The translations under genes and the position numbers were made by a program. From positions 8,749,519-8,813,518 of the forward strand of contig NC_064036.1 of the NCBI RefSeq assembly GCF_932526225.1: a stretch of DNA of 64,000 nucleotides. The letters are read 5' to 3'. A model generated the notes under the pieces. That model was given only the letters and a program-made list of their open reading frames with translations. It was not told the origin of the DNA and did no database searches. Shown here piece after piece: positions 55,955 to 64,000 of this stretch; position 1 is the stretch's first letter, and every line of letters begins with the position of its first letter. The stretch comes from Nematostella vectensis (Eukaryota > Cnidaria > Anthozoa > Actiniaria > Edwardsiidae).

Positions 55955-56656
55955 TCAGACTTCCTCTGTCCACGCTTTCGCCGGTACGATCGGCTTAAGC
56001 AGCTTGTGTTTGACATCGTCGGGGATGTCCTCGTCCAGGATGTTCTGGACCAGCCCTGCTAGTACGGCAGGCGCCTCTTTGTCAGGCATGCTATTGAGAA
56101 CCTCCTCTATGTAGGCGTCCATGTTTGGGTATGCCTTGTGCCACCCAGTCTCTAATTGCCCGTATCACAGCCGGCGGGACGAGTGTTTGGGTATGCCTTG
56201 TGCCATCCAATCTCTAATTGCCCGTATCTCGGGCTGCGACGTCAGACAGGACGAGTGTTTGGGTATGCCCTGTGCCACCCAGTCTCTAATTGCGCCTATC
56301 ACAGCCGGCGGGACGAGTGTTTGGGTATGCCTTGTGCCACCCAGTCTCTAATTGCCCGTATCGCGGGCTGCGATGTCAGAAAGGACGAGTGCGAACCGTT
56401 CCCGAGCGCGCCTCTCGGTGCCGCGCATCCTCTGCCCTACACGATTCGCTCCGCAGGGGCGACACAACCGCGTCTACGACTGCGTCCCTACGCCGCAGAT
56501 CCTGCACGGCACGGGGAGGGGGCTGCCCTTACGGAGCCTTTGGAGGTGCACCTTGCAGTAGGTGTCCATGCACCTCAGGCCGCACGTGTCTGCATGGCCG
56601 ACCTTTAGCCACCCGCAGTTATCTTTTCCGCACTTCATCCTTCGAATGCTATGCAC
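55955..56656 (-). pseudogene. Zinc-ribbon protein gene with nonsense codon and internal tandem repeats
   Basis: Starts at 56656 or 56635 (MKCGKDNCGW). Cys/His pairs CGKDNC, CGLRCMDTYCKVHL and CRICG are followed by an in-frame TAG (56474-56476). The same frame then continues with TRLCRPCGANRVGQRM, so a single nonsense codon splits a zinc-ribbon domain. Downstream coding DNA (56,110-56,400) is a tandem array of about 64-73-bp units encoding IRDWxAQGIPKHSS in changing frames. The end near 55,960 has an Asp/Glu/Leu-rich tail. Possibly a transcription or DNA-binding factor of the virus. Confidence 0.6.
56105..56400. repeat. 64/73-bp tandem repeat inside the zinc-ribbon gene
   Basis: Four units of gtttgggtatgccttgtgcc plus agtctctaattgcccgtat. 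Spacers alternate between cacagccggcgggacgagt and a longer gcgggctgcgatgtcagaaa form. Unit lengths that differ by 9 bp shift or keep the frame irregularly. Confidence 0.85.
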
Positions 56657-57036
56657 ATGCTATATACATATATATATATATACTACAGACGGGGGTTTAA
56701 TAGCAAGGTTCCCACCCGTTTCTATGAAAGGCCCCAGTCCCGCTGTAGATCAAAGATTGCTAACCATTGCTAATTATTTATCTACGCGAAGTGGTCCCGA
56801 CGTAGATTAGTAATTGCCAATTATTTATCTACGCGAAGTGGTCCCGACGTAGATTGATAATTAGAAATTATTAATCTACGCGGGGCCTCATTTGCATGAG
56901 ACGGGGCTGGGGGGCTCGGCGCGCCTCCCAAGCCTAAAATGGGGTTGGAGGGGCCCAGCGTACCTCCCAAGCCTAAAATGGGGCTGGGAGGCCCGGAGGG
57001 GCGTTTCGGTGTCTATGAAAACCCCCAGTCCCCCCC
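56640..57036. repeat. Right terminal inverted repeat with 47-bp palindromic units and a 48-bp G-rich array
   Basis: Three units of about 47 bp (cgacgtagattagtaattgc ... tatctacgcgaagtggtcc) match the left end inverted. The extra length over the left TIR is an array of about 48-bp units (cctcccaagcctaaaatggg plus G-rich), 56,900-57,000. It ends with gtctatgaaaacccccagtc and a C run. Confidence 0.85.
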
Positions 57037-57544
57037 TACGTACAATCAATACAACTCTCAACTATCAACGTTTTACAATCAATTCAGTCAATCCAAAACG
57101 AACAATCCAAACCAATCAATACTAAACTATATACAATGTGCTCCCTATTTATACCCCAATTTTACGCCCTTACAATCAATGGATAATACAGCGCTTTCTT
57201 TCATCTACCCACAAACGGATATTTACTAAATAGTTTACATTCATTTCTTACTACGATTCCTCGTGCTATTCGCGTTCACAAGATTAAATCACTACTTAAT
57301 TTCCAGATAGGATAGGACGGGGTGAACTCTGTCTTAATCTGTTCTCGTCTATTTCCACCTGCCCTAACCATAAGCTAGCAAACATCTTACCACCTAAGAA
57401 CCAGTGTAGTCTTAGACAATCCAGAACATTCTCAATTCCGCGCAGCCGAACCGAAAGTTTTAGTAGATCTTTCATCCCGGCCATGGCATCCAGTTGCACC
57501 ACTAAATTTAAAGTATAATCCTAACTGATCTATCTATCTATCTA

Positions 57545-57586
<42 letters not shown>

Positions 57587-57616
57587 ACACAGACACACCC
57601 TAAGAGATAGAAGTTG
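57037..57616. other. Spacer between viral element and duplication copy B
   Basis: AT-rich, with repeated caatcaat and caatcca motifs. It ends in an (ATCT)n-(GTCT)n microsatellite at about 57531-57587. No gene seen. Confidence 0.6.
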
Positions 57617-57955
57617 GTAAGAATTTCATAAAAAGAGTGAATTAAGACAGTCATGGAGATTATTGATTGGGGTATCAAATTACAAAAAAGGTAATCACAA
57701 ATAACTAGACCACACAAAATAATATAAAAATCTTCTTTATTGAAAAATAATTTCTCACTACATTCTATGGTCTAATTGAAGCACTATTCCCTTTGCAATG
57801 TATATGCGTTATAAAAAGGCAAATTTTTAAAAATAATTTGATCCTAGAAATATAGTTTAGCATTACATTACAAGCGAATTTAAATCTGCTTCATAAATTT
57901 TCTTTTAAACACTACCCCTGGGTTTCTCAAGTGAGTAGAGGCGGCCTCGTCACGT

Positions 57956-60900
57956 TCAATCTTCAAATGTTTTCCCAAGCACTGTAGCGAGATTTCTCAG
58001 CCTTGCGTTCACCAGATCCCAATCCATATAGCAGCCCTGGAGGTGTCGGTTGCCCTCGCCGGTAATAGTATACCCTCTACGACCATGAAGAACGCGGCTG
58101 TTGTTGAATGATACCACTTCTCCAGGCGAGAGCTTATATTCTAGCATATTCACTGGATCGCGCATCATCTGGCCAAGAATTAGATAGGCCTGGTACAGCA
58201 GCTGAACTTTCTCTACCGGGGAATCCATGAAGTAGTCTCGTACGTGGTTATTGTAGGTGAAGCGAACTATATGACCAAGCTCATCCAGCCTGGAATACAT
58301 CAAAGGTAGACAATTCTATTTCTTAATTAAAACCATAAATTAAGTTCAAGTTTTACTTGCATCAATACAAGAATGAACAACAAGTGGTTTATTAATGTAT
58401 GTGATTAAATGTGTGTGATTAAATACACTTACTCAATACTCTCTCTTTTGTTTTTAAGATGGAAATCCCCAAATTCATCTTTGCCTATGTCCACATATGG
58501 GATGGGCGTGGTAGCAAGCAGATTAAACAGCCTTGGGTGCTGCTCTTTAATCTCCTGTGCAATGAAGAATCCATCTACAAATATGCTTTCACCTCCCTCC
58601 GTAGGGGCCTGCTGGAGGCAGTGTAACATCTGGACCTGTTGATGTCAATTTGAGGTTACTGATCAAGTTAATCTAAAATTCTACACATGATAGTTTGTGG
58701 TATGATGAATAGTGAGACTTTCTTACCCAGGAGTAGTATCCTGAATATGTTGTCCATGTGGTTGCTTACCCCTGGGTAGTATTCTGACTGTTTATAGGTA
58801 TATGTCCATGTGGTTCCTTACCCCTGGTTAGTATTCTGACTGTGTATATGTATGTTGTCCATGTGGTTGCTTACCCCTGGGTAGTATTCTGACTGTTTAT
58901 ATGTATACAATCGTTTGACAAAAGGTTGTCATCAACTGGTTTCGCCACCGCGCGACAAGCCTGCATGTAAGCATTGGTAAAAACTACTGAAGCGCTTAGC
59001 TGCATATATTAGCCACTGCATAACTACAGACTTAGACATGCTTTAGTTGTTTTACCAATGTTTACATGCGAGCTTGTCACGTAGTCGCAAAGCCGTTTGA
59101 TGACAACCTTTTGTCAAACGACTGTATGTACATGTGGTTGCTTACCCCTGGGTAGTATTCTGACTGTGGTATATCACAGTGCAGTGGAAGATCAGCTGTT
59201 GTATATGCCAGATTGTTGGCATCAAACTTAGCATTTACATCAAATGTGTGGCTAAAAAAAAAAGTCATGGTTCTGTCATGCTTATCATTATAAGGAGAAA
59301 AACATTTACATTGACATCATCAAATAAGACATTCCCCCCAAAAATTGTATAACTAGCCAAGTATAGCCTAATCTACTAAGCAGCTGCTTGTGCATGACAC
59401 TAAAAGTGGCTGCTAAGCAGACTAGTATAGCTTAGTAACACTTATTCCAGTGCAAATCTTTCACTGGGAGCCAAAATGGTGCTCAACTTGACAGGAGCTG
59501 TAGTACAATCACTTGAATAAGACGCATTGGTGCATTTGATGCAAATATAATTCTGTTTCACAGACCTGCATCGTGAATCTACTCCTCAGTTAAAACTGAT
59601 ATCCAGTCTTATTCAAGTGCCAAGTACCATACAGTAAATCATCTAATAAATGCCCCCTATCTAAGAATGCCTCCTTAAGCTTACATTGAACACCCCTCTC
59701 TAATAAACACACCCCTATAATTAATGCCCCGCTACACTCCCTCCCAGCTTAAAAAACAAACTATATAGGAATTCCGGTTATATAAATCTAATTCAAATGC
59801 CTTTTCCCTTAATCTTCAAGCTTGGCTTCTACTGGGGGAGGCCTGCTTAATGTCAAGAAACGTTTGCTACACAGGCTATAATTCAATGCGGTCCTGACTT
59901 AGATTAGAACCCCACTGCCTTTGTAAAGAATGCCTCTCTCTTATAAACGCCTCCTATCTATTGAATGCCCCACCATTGGACCATCATAATTAAATATTAA
60001 ATGCCCTGGGCGTATATTAGATCATTTATCACAGCATATTTATAGTGTAGCCAAGAACATGTATAGCTAGCTAAGTAACACATAATGTATAGCCAGTCAA
60101 GTAGTTATAGTCAAGAGGCTGATTTAGACTGCAGATTTAGTTGTATGCAACCTGTCCACTACGTGTCTAGCCCTTAATTACACAGTACCACTTTCATAGT
60201 CAAGCATCGTAGCAGAGTCATAGGCTGATTATTTACACTCCAAGACTTGTAGAAAAATTGTAGAAGTTTACATACAACTAAATCATGCTGCCTAAATTAG
60301 CCTTAACATGTATTTGACCATGTGCATAGTTACCCATAATGAGTATCTTTAATGTATCCAACCCTTGTCGCCAGTCGCTCTACGGCAATAGGCTTCATTC
60401 CACTTGGCGCTTCTTCAATTAAGGCTATTCCAACACTATGCAAAGTGTGGAGCCACTCAAAAAGAGCAGATTTCTTGGTCATAACATCCTCATAATTGAA
60501 CCTGACAAGTTTTCCTTGCAACATACTTTTATTCCAGAACTCCACACCTTTCTTGTTGAGTTTCATTTTTCCTGTCAGGTCATCACTTTCAGGGAGTTTT
60601 TTATTGTGCAGCCAAGCTGAGTTGAACTGACTGATATGCTCATTTGGCCATGTTATGTGAATCTGCTTACCATCATCTCTCACCTCAACTGCCTTCGGCT
60701 TCACATCAAGATCAACCTCGCTGATACTGTCTAAATTTCTTTGCAATAAGAGGCTGTTATAGCACTTGGGGCACTGGCAATTATCACGCAAGTAGACATA
60801 AGGATAGCGATTTATCTGGTTATTCTTCCAGTGAACATGCAACATACCATCATTATCCTCAAGCTCTATGTGTTTCACTAATGCAGCGGAAGCCACCACA

Positions 60901-60989
60901 CTGCTCTTAGATCGTACCACACCCAACACCCTCAGCTGGTTGACATATGATGGCCTACACAGGGTTGATCGCAATCGGCACAGCATCAT
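57956..60989 (-). CDS. BBOX1-like: Gamma-butyrobetaine dioxygenase-like, copy B
   Basis: Exons are 60989-60334, 59251-59146, 58635-58433 and 58289-57956, the same four lengths as copy A (656, 106, 203, 334 nt), giving 432 intact residues. All family landmarks are kept: NCQCPKC, H-x-D in LPLHCDIPQ, and VLHGRRGY. Substitutions are scattered (for example GYIKDTHYG for GYVQDSHYG, and FTYNNHVRDY for FAYSNHMRDY), with no stop or frameshift, so both copies appear to be under constraint. Polyadenylation AATAAA at 57736-57741 (minus). Intron 2 has gained a MITE; the upstream region has gained a transposon. Confidence 0.88.
58715..59145 (-). repeat. Decoy 5' splice-site array in dioxygenase copy B intron 2
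   Basis: Copies of the exon 2 end plus donor (minus: tactacccaggg/gtaagc) lie near 58,880, 58,820, 58,775 and 58,735 as well as the real one at 59146/59145. The array is interrupted by the 217-bp MITE. Shared with copy A, so the array predates the gene duplication. Confidence 0.85.
58908..59124. mobile_element. 217-bp MITE with ~85-bp TIRs and TA target duplication
   Basis: The ends CAATCGTTTGACAAAAGG and (reverse) CAGTCGTTTGACAAAAGG continue as inverted repeats for about 85 bp. TA lies on both sides (58906-58907, 59125-59126), as in Tc1/mariner elements. Absent from copy A at the equivalent place. Confidence 0.85.
60116..60304. mobile_element. MITE in dioxygenase intron 1, copy B
   Basis: Ortholog of 42401-42590 with the same inverted ends. 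Present in both copies. Confidence 0.75.
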
Positions 60990-61797
60990 AACTACACCAA
61001 AAGGAAAAGCTAATTGTTAAGGAATTTCATGGTGCTACCTACCAAATACCAGAGAGGGTAGACCAAGATTAAAAGTGTGGGGCTAAAGACAAAATTCAAG
61101 ATCCTTTGTGCATAGGGGGTTTGGGAGCATGCTGTAAAAATGCTAAATTTACATTAAGTATCAGATGGGGAGGGGCATGGAGGCCCTCACCACACACACA
61201 CTTTTCTGAGTGGATGTGTCATTCTTTCAACCGATTGATTGATAAAAGTCGGTGTTACAAAAATTTCTTCATTGCTTGTATTGCTTTATTAGCATTATCC
61301 TATGTCAAATTCAATAACCCCCCCCCCCCCCCCCCATCTTCCCATTTTCGGAATACTCTGCTCTATGGCCCAAGGCCCAGGTTTTAATGACATCTGCATT
61401 TCCCTATTATATGCACATGATAATAAACAATAAAAAAAGCAAATTTCTAGTCGAGAAGATATCTTGATTACACTTAACAAACAACCCTCTAGGATACACC
61501 TTTGTATCCTAACTTATCAAGTTAAAAGTCCTTATAATATCTTAGAAAACATAAATGCACTAATTAAATAACTACATATGAGATATATAACCCTGGCTAG
61601 TAGGGCGAAATAGTTAAATAAACATTACACCAAACTACGATTAGCTCCAGAATAAACGTAAGAAGCTTAACTACTTCTTAATTTCGTAATAAAATGGATT
61701 ATGCAGAACGGGCCTTTTAAAACGCTGCAGCATTCAAACTGGAATATGAATATTGATTTTACGTGACTATAAAAGCCTCTCGAAAGGAGCACAGTAC

Positions 61798-61901
61798 CTG
61801 TCTCGAAAGCAAAGGATCTTTGTTTTCGTATTTAGCTGCGAGGGAGGAGACAGCCGATGATATTAGAAACCCACTAGTTCCCAGGCGCCATCTGCGGCAA
61901 G
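61798..61901 (-). other. Putative 5' non-coding exon of dioxygenase copy B
   Basis: Conserved with 44036-44140, including the donor GAGACAG/GTACTG. Upstream (higher coordinates) it is cut directly by the transposon at 61902. Confidence 0.45.
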
Positions 61902-63660
61902 TAGTCGGGTCGCTTAGCGCACAAAAAGAGCTCAATCTATACACAGCGGACAAAAGCACCAAATTTGGTATAAATATAGCCTAGAGGATGGTAATCAATA
62001 TTGAGACCGGTGCCCACTGGTACCATTTGCGTATCCATAGATAAAGAGCAATTATTTTTTTTTTAGAAATCTGGTGTTGCGGGTGCCCTGTGGTAAGATT
62101 TTTATACCTTTCCAAGACACAAAAAAGATCAAAATGCACATATTTGAAAACGATTTCTATCATTTCAGCTGTATTCTATCGAATTCTGAGCCAAGAAACA
62201 TATAAATAGCTATAAAAAGCTACATTTGAAGAAGAAGGAAAACCTACTGGAACTCAGGCCCCACGCGGCTTTATTTACATCCCTTTTGCTAACATGCGAA
62301 TATGACTGATTTTTATTCATTAAATAAGCACAAATAGGTGGTGCACATGAATTTTCCCAGAAATTTTCTTTCAACGAGTTCTCTAAGAATTATTTTAAGG
62401 TTTATAGAGCTTTAATTTAACCAACGCGGCTGTAATTAATAGGCCCGTCAGCAGGAAAAAATATGCTACCGATGAGGGAGATTTTTCATAGCTTATTGTG
62501 CGTTGATAAATTATACCATGACAACTCGGATCATTTGTTTATCTTTTCGTTACGGCCCTATGTTATTTTAAAATCAAAGTATCACAATTGTTTCCGAGGC
62601 GAGAGCCTCGCTCTACCCCATGCTAGTTATGGGCCAAAGAGGGGGAGCCGGCAGACGCCCTTGACTTCCAACCACTCGGTCGTATGAAGCCGAAAACCCT
62701 AGCTAATAGCGTTCCATGATTTATATTTTCATTTTGTAAAAAAAAAGGATATCGAACTAATATAGATCGGCAGTGGTGGCTGGCGTCTACAGATATGGCG
62801 CCCAAAACCTTCTGACCGTTAGAATAATAGAATAATTCTGGCTTACGTCAGGTTTTGGGCTAAACGTGTCCTCTCTTAAGGTTGACGCTAGTATCGTCAA
62901 CACTAGAGTTTTTGAACACTTGTTTATAGCACCGTCGTTTCGTCGGCACCTCGAAGAAAATGTCCCTGAGAAAGGAAAAATCGGTTCGGCAGTTCGGCAA
63001 CCATGGACAGCTGTTTCGTCCTTATTAGGACTCGTCAGCATGGCATAGCCGGTTTGCCTCAGTTAAACTTAATCGGCAAAAAAACTGCAGGGCGACTTCG
63101 ACTCTAACGAAGTGCTTTAAACCACAGCTTTTTTTTGCCGATGAAGTTTAACTGAGGCAAACCGGCTATGCCATGCTGACGAGTCCTAACAGCTGTCCAT
63201 GGTTGCCGAACTGCACGGGTAATAGACTGTGCTAGCGTCCCGTCTTGGCCCGACTGGTGCCAATGTGTGTATGCTAGTGTGCTTCTAAAGTCCATCTTGA
63301 ATAACCGTGAGGGGGATTGGGTCTAGTTTGAAAACGTTTTCTCTTAAATAAACCATTTTGATGCAGCCGATGACAGTCTTATCTTGAAATATTAACAAAT
63401 ACTATTATATTTCCCCTACCAAAAAAAAAAACATAAGATATGTCGCCTTAGTTTTGGAAATACAAGACCTTTTAAATTTCACCGCAGGGAGCCCGTGATG
63501 GACGCTTTTTCTAATTTTTATTCCGTTATTACACAAAATCCTCAAGTGGTACCGGTGGGCACCGGTCTCAATATTAAATAGCATCCTCTTTGCCATCTTT
63601 ATGCCAAGTTTGGTACTTTTGTCCGCTATGTATAGATTGAAACACTAAGCGACCGGACTA
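61902..63660. mobile_element. 1,759-bp DNA transposon with ~120-bp TIRs and AAG target duplication
   Basis: The ends TAGTCGGGTCGCTTAG and (reverse) TAGTCCGGTCGCTTAG continue inward for about 120 bp (shared caatctatacacagcggaca and attgagaccggtgccca). AAG lies on both sides (61899-61901, 63661-63663). Copy A has the uninterrupted site gcggcAAGaaagg at about 44136, confirming a 3-bp duplication. A 3-bp target fits PIF/Harbinger-type elements but the ends are not diagnostic. The interior has no transposase; it carries a large internal palindrome (62989-63214). Confidence 0.88.
62989..63214. repeat. Large palindrome inside the transposon
   Basis: Arms 62989-63084 and 63128-63214 (gcagttcggcaaccatggac ... 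and complement) match almost perfectly around a loop of about 45 nt. The left arm carries about 10 extra bases. Possibly a nested foldback element. Confidence 0.85.
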
Positions 63661-63802
63661 AAGAAAGGTAACACAAATTTAAGGAGACTGCTAATGATAT
63701 AATAAAAAATATAAAGAAAGTAAAAGTATAAGTAAAAATTAATATTATTATTTTTTTGGAAGCGGCTACTTTAAAGGAGTCACATTGTGATTTTACTATC
63801 GT

Positions 63803-63830
63803 CTCCCCCCCCCCCCCCCCCCCCCCCCTA
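63803..63830. repeat. Poly-C tract
   Basis: C run of over 20 within duplication copy B. The equivalent in copy A (about 44296-44302) is only about six C. Confidence 0.9.
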
Positions 63831-64000
63831 TTATGTTGCCGCACGGCTTACGTCTTGAAGAAATGCTTCGGCGTATTCAAACTTTTTAAAAGAAAATCAT
63901 TTCCATTGCTGTCATTCGCAGTGAAAATTGTTATGGTGTTTTAGAGATCGGCGGGGAGACGGGTGTTAGGGGCTAGTTCGTTTATTATTCATCATGACCG

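Larger units (their letters stand above)
45956..57036. mobile_element. 11-kb integrated viral element, Maverick/Polinton- or adintovirus-like
   Basis: Bounded by G/C-run termini with long inverted repeats (left about 45956-46220, right about 56640-57036). The GC content is plainly higher than that of the flanks. Gene content is a jelly-roll-capsid-like gene, an A32-type packaging-ATPase-like gene, a retroviral-type integrase remnant, a polymerase B-like plus SF1 helicase unit, a zinc-ribbon gene and several small structural-type genes. The integrase plus capsid plus ATPase plus PolB set is the Polinton/adintovirus hallmark. Many genes carry stops or frameshifts, so this copy is inactive. No clear target-site duplication is seen (left flank gttcca, right flank tacgta). 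Confidence 0.85.
57617..64000. repeat. Segmental duplication, copy B
   Basis: Direct repeat of 40117-45404, continuing to the window edge. The last bases match 45,323-45,404. Insertions relative to A are a TA-flanked MITE (58908-59124), a poly-C containing insert (about 61296-61350) and a 1,759-bp transposon (61902-63660). Confidence 0.92.

Noticed and set aside
45956-57036. GC-rich block as bacterial contamination or assembly chimera
   Set aside because: It has terminal inverted repeats at both ends and Polinton-like gene content, and is flanked by paralogous host segments, so integration explains it better.
61106-61387. ORF in copy B upstream of the dioxygenase
   Set aside because: Crosses a poly-C insert and is not open in copy A.
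1-64000. tRNA or rRNA genes
   Set aside because: No cloverleaf with conserved boxes or rRNA-like stretch was noticed on reading; small non-coding RNAs could be missed without a covariance search.

Overview
This is animal (metazoan) genomic DNA, most likely from an anthozoan cnidarian such as the sea anemone Nematostella vectensis. The evidence is GT-AG introns, vertebrate-like gene families, and a dense mix of cnidarian-style transposable elements (an L2/CR1 LINE, DIRS, Tc1, many MITEs, a Maverick/Polinton-like viral element). The species is inferred from overall character; no search was run.

Layout. (1) 1-20,158 (+): the 3' part of one very large extracellular-protein gene. It has about 15.5 von Willebrand factor A (vWA) domains, each built from two exons with a strict 1-0-1 intron-phase pattern, plus two follistatin/Kazal modules near the C-terminus and a three-codon terminal exon. 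Domains 2-14 alternate between two subtypes and have mostly lost the metal-binding MIDAS; the last two keep it. (2) 20.2-23 kb: intergenic, with a probable TIR element. (3) 23-28.3 kb: a decayed L2/CR1-type LINE followed by a decayed DIRS retroelement. (4) 28.9-30.0 kb (+): an intronless class A GPCR. (5) 30.2-35.5 kb: repeats, namely a TTAA-flanked element, an inverted repeat, a broken Tc1 transposase, a broken SF3-helicase-like gene and a 1.4-kb 26-bp satellite. (6) 35.6-36.8 kb (-): a second class A GPCR with a one-base homopolymer break. (7) 36.8-40.1 kb: mostly non-coding, with a MITE containing its own minisatellite. (8) 40.1-45.4 kb and 57.6-64 kb: two direct copies of a segment carrying an intact four-exon gamma-butyrobetaine dioxygenase-like gene. 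(9) 45.96-57.04 kb, between those copies: an 11-kb GC-rich integrated viral element. It carries a capsid-like gene, a packaging-ATPase-like gene, an integrase remnant, a polymerase B-like plus SF1-helicase unit in one reading frame, and a zinc-ribbon gene, much of it broken.

The most unusual signals are these. (a) Splice junctions in at least six introns of two unrelated genes are tandemly amplified into the adjoining intron as arrays of decoy splice sites. (b) The viral element carries a polymerase-helicase unit and dispersed GC-rich 13-bp palindromes. (c) The two paralogous dioxygenase segments act as each other's empty site, which resolves three later transposon insertions with exact or near-exact target duplications. 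One of these sits at the putative 5' exon of one dioxygenase copy.
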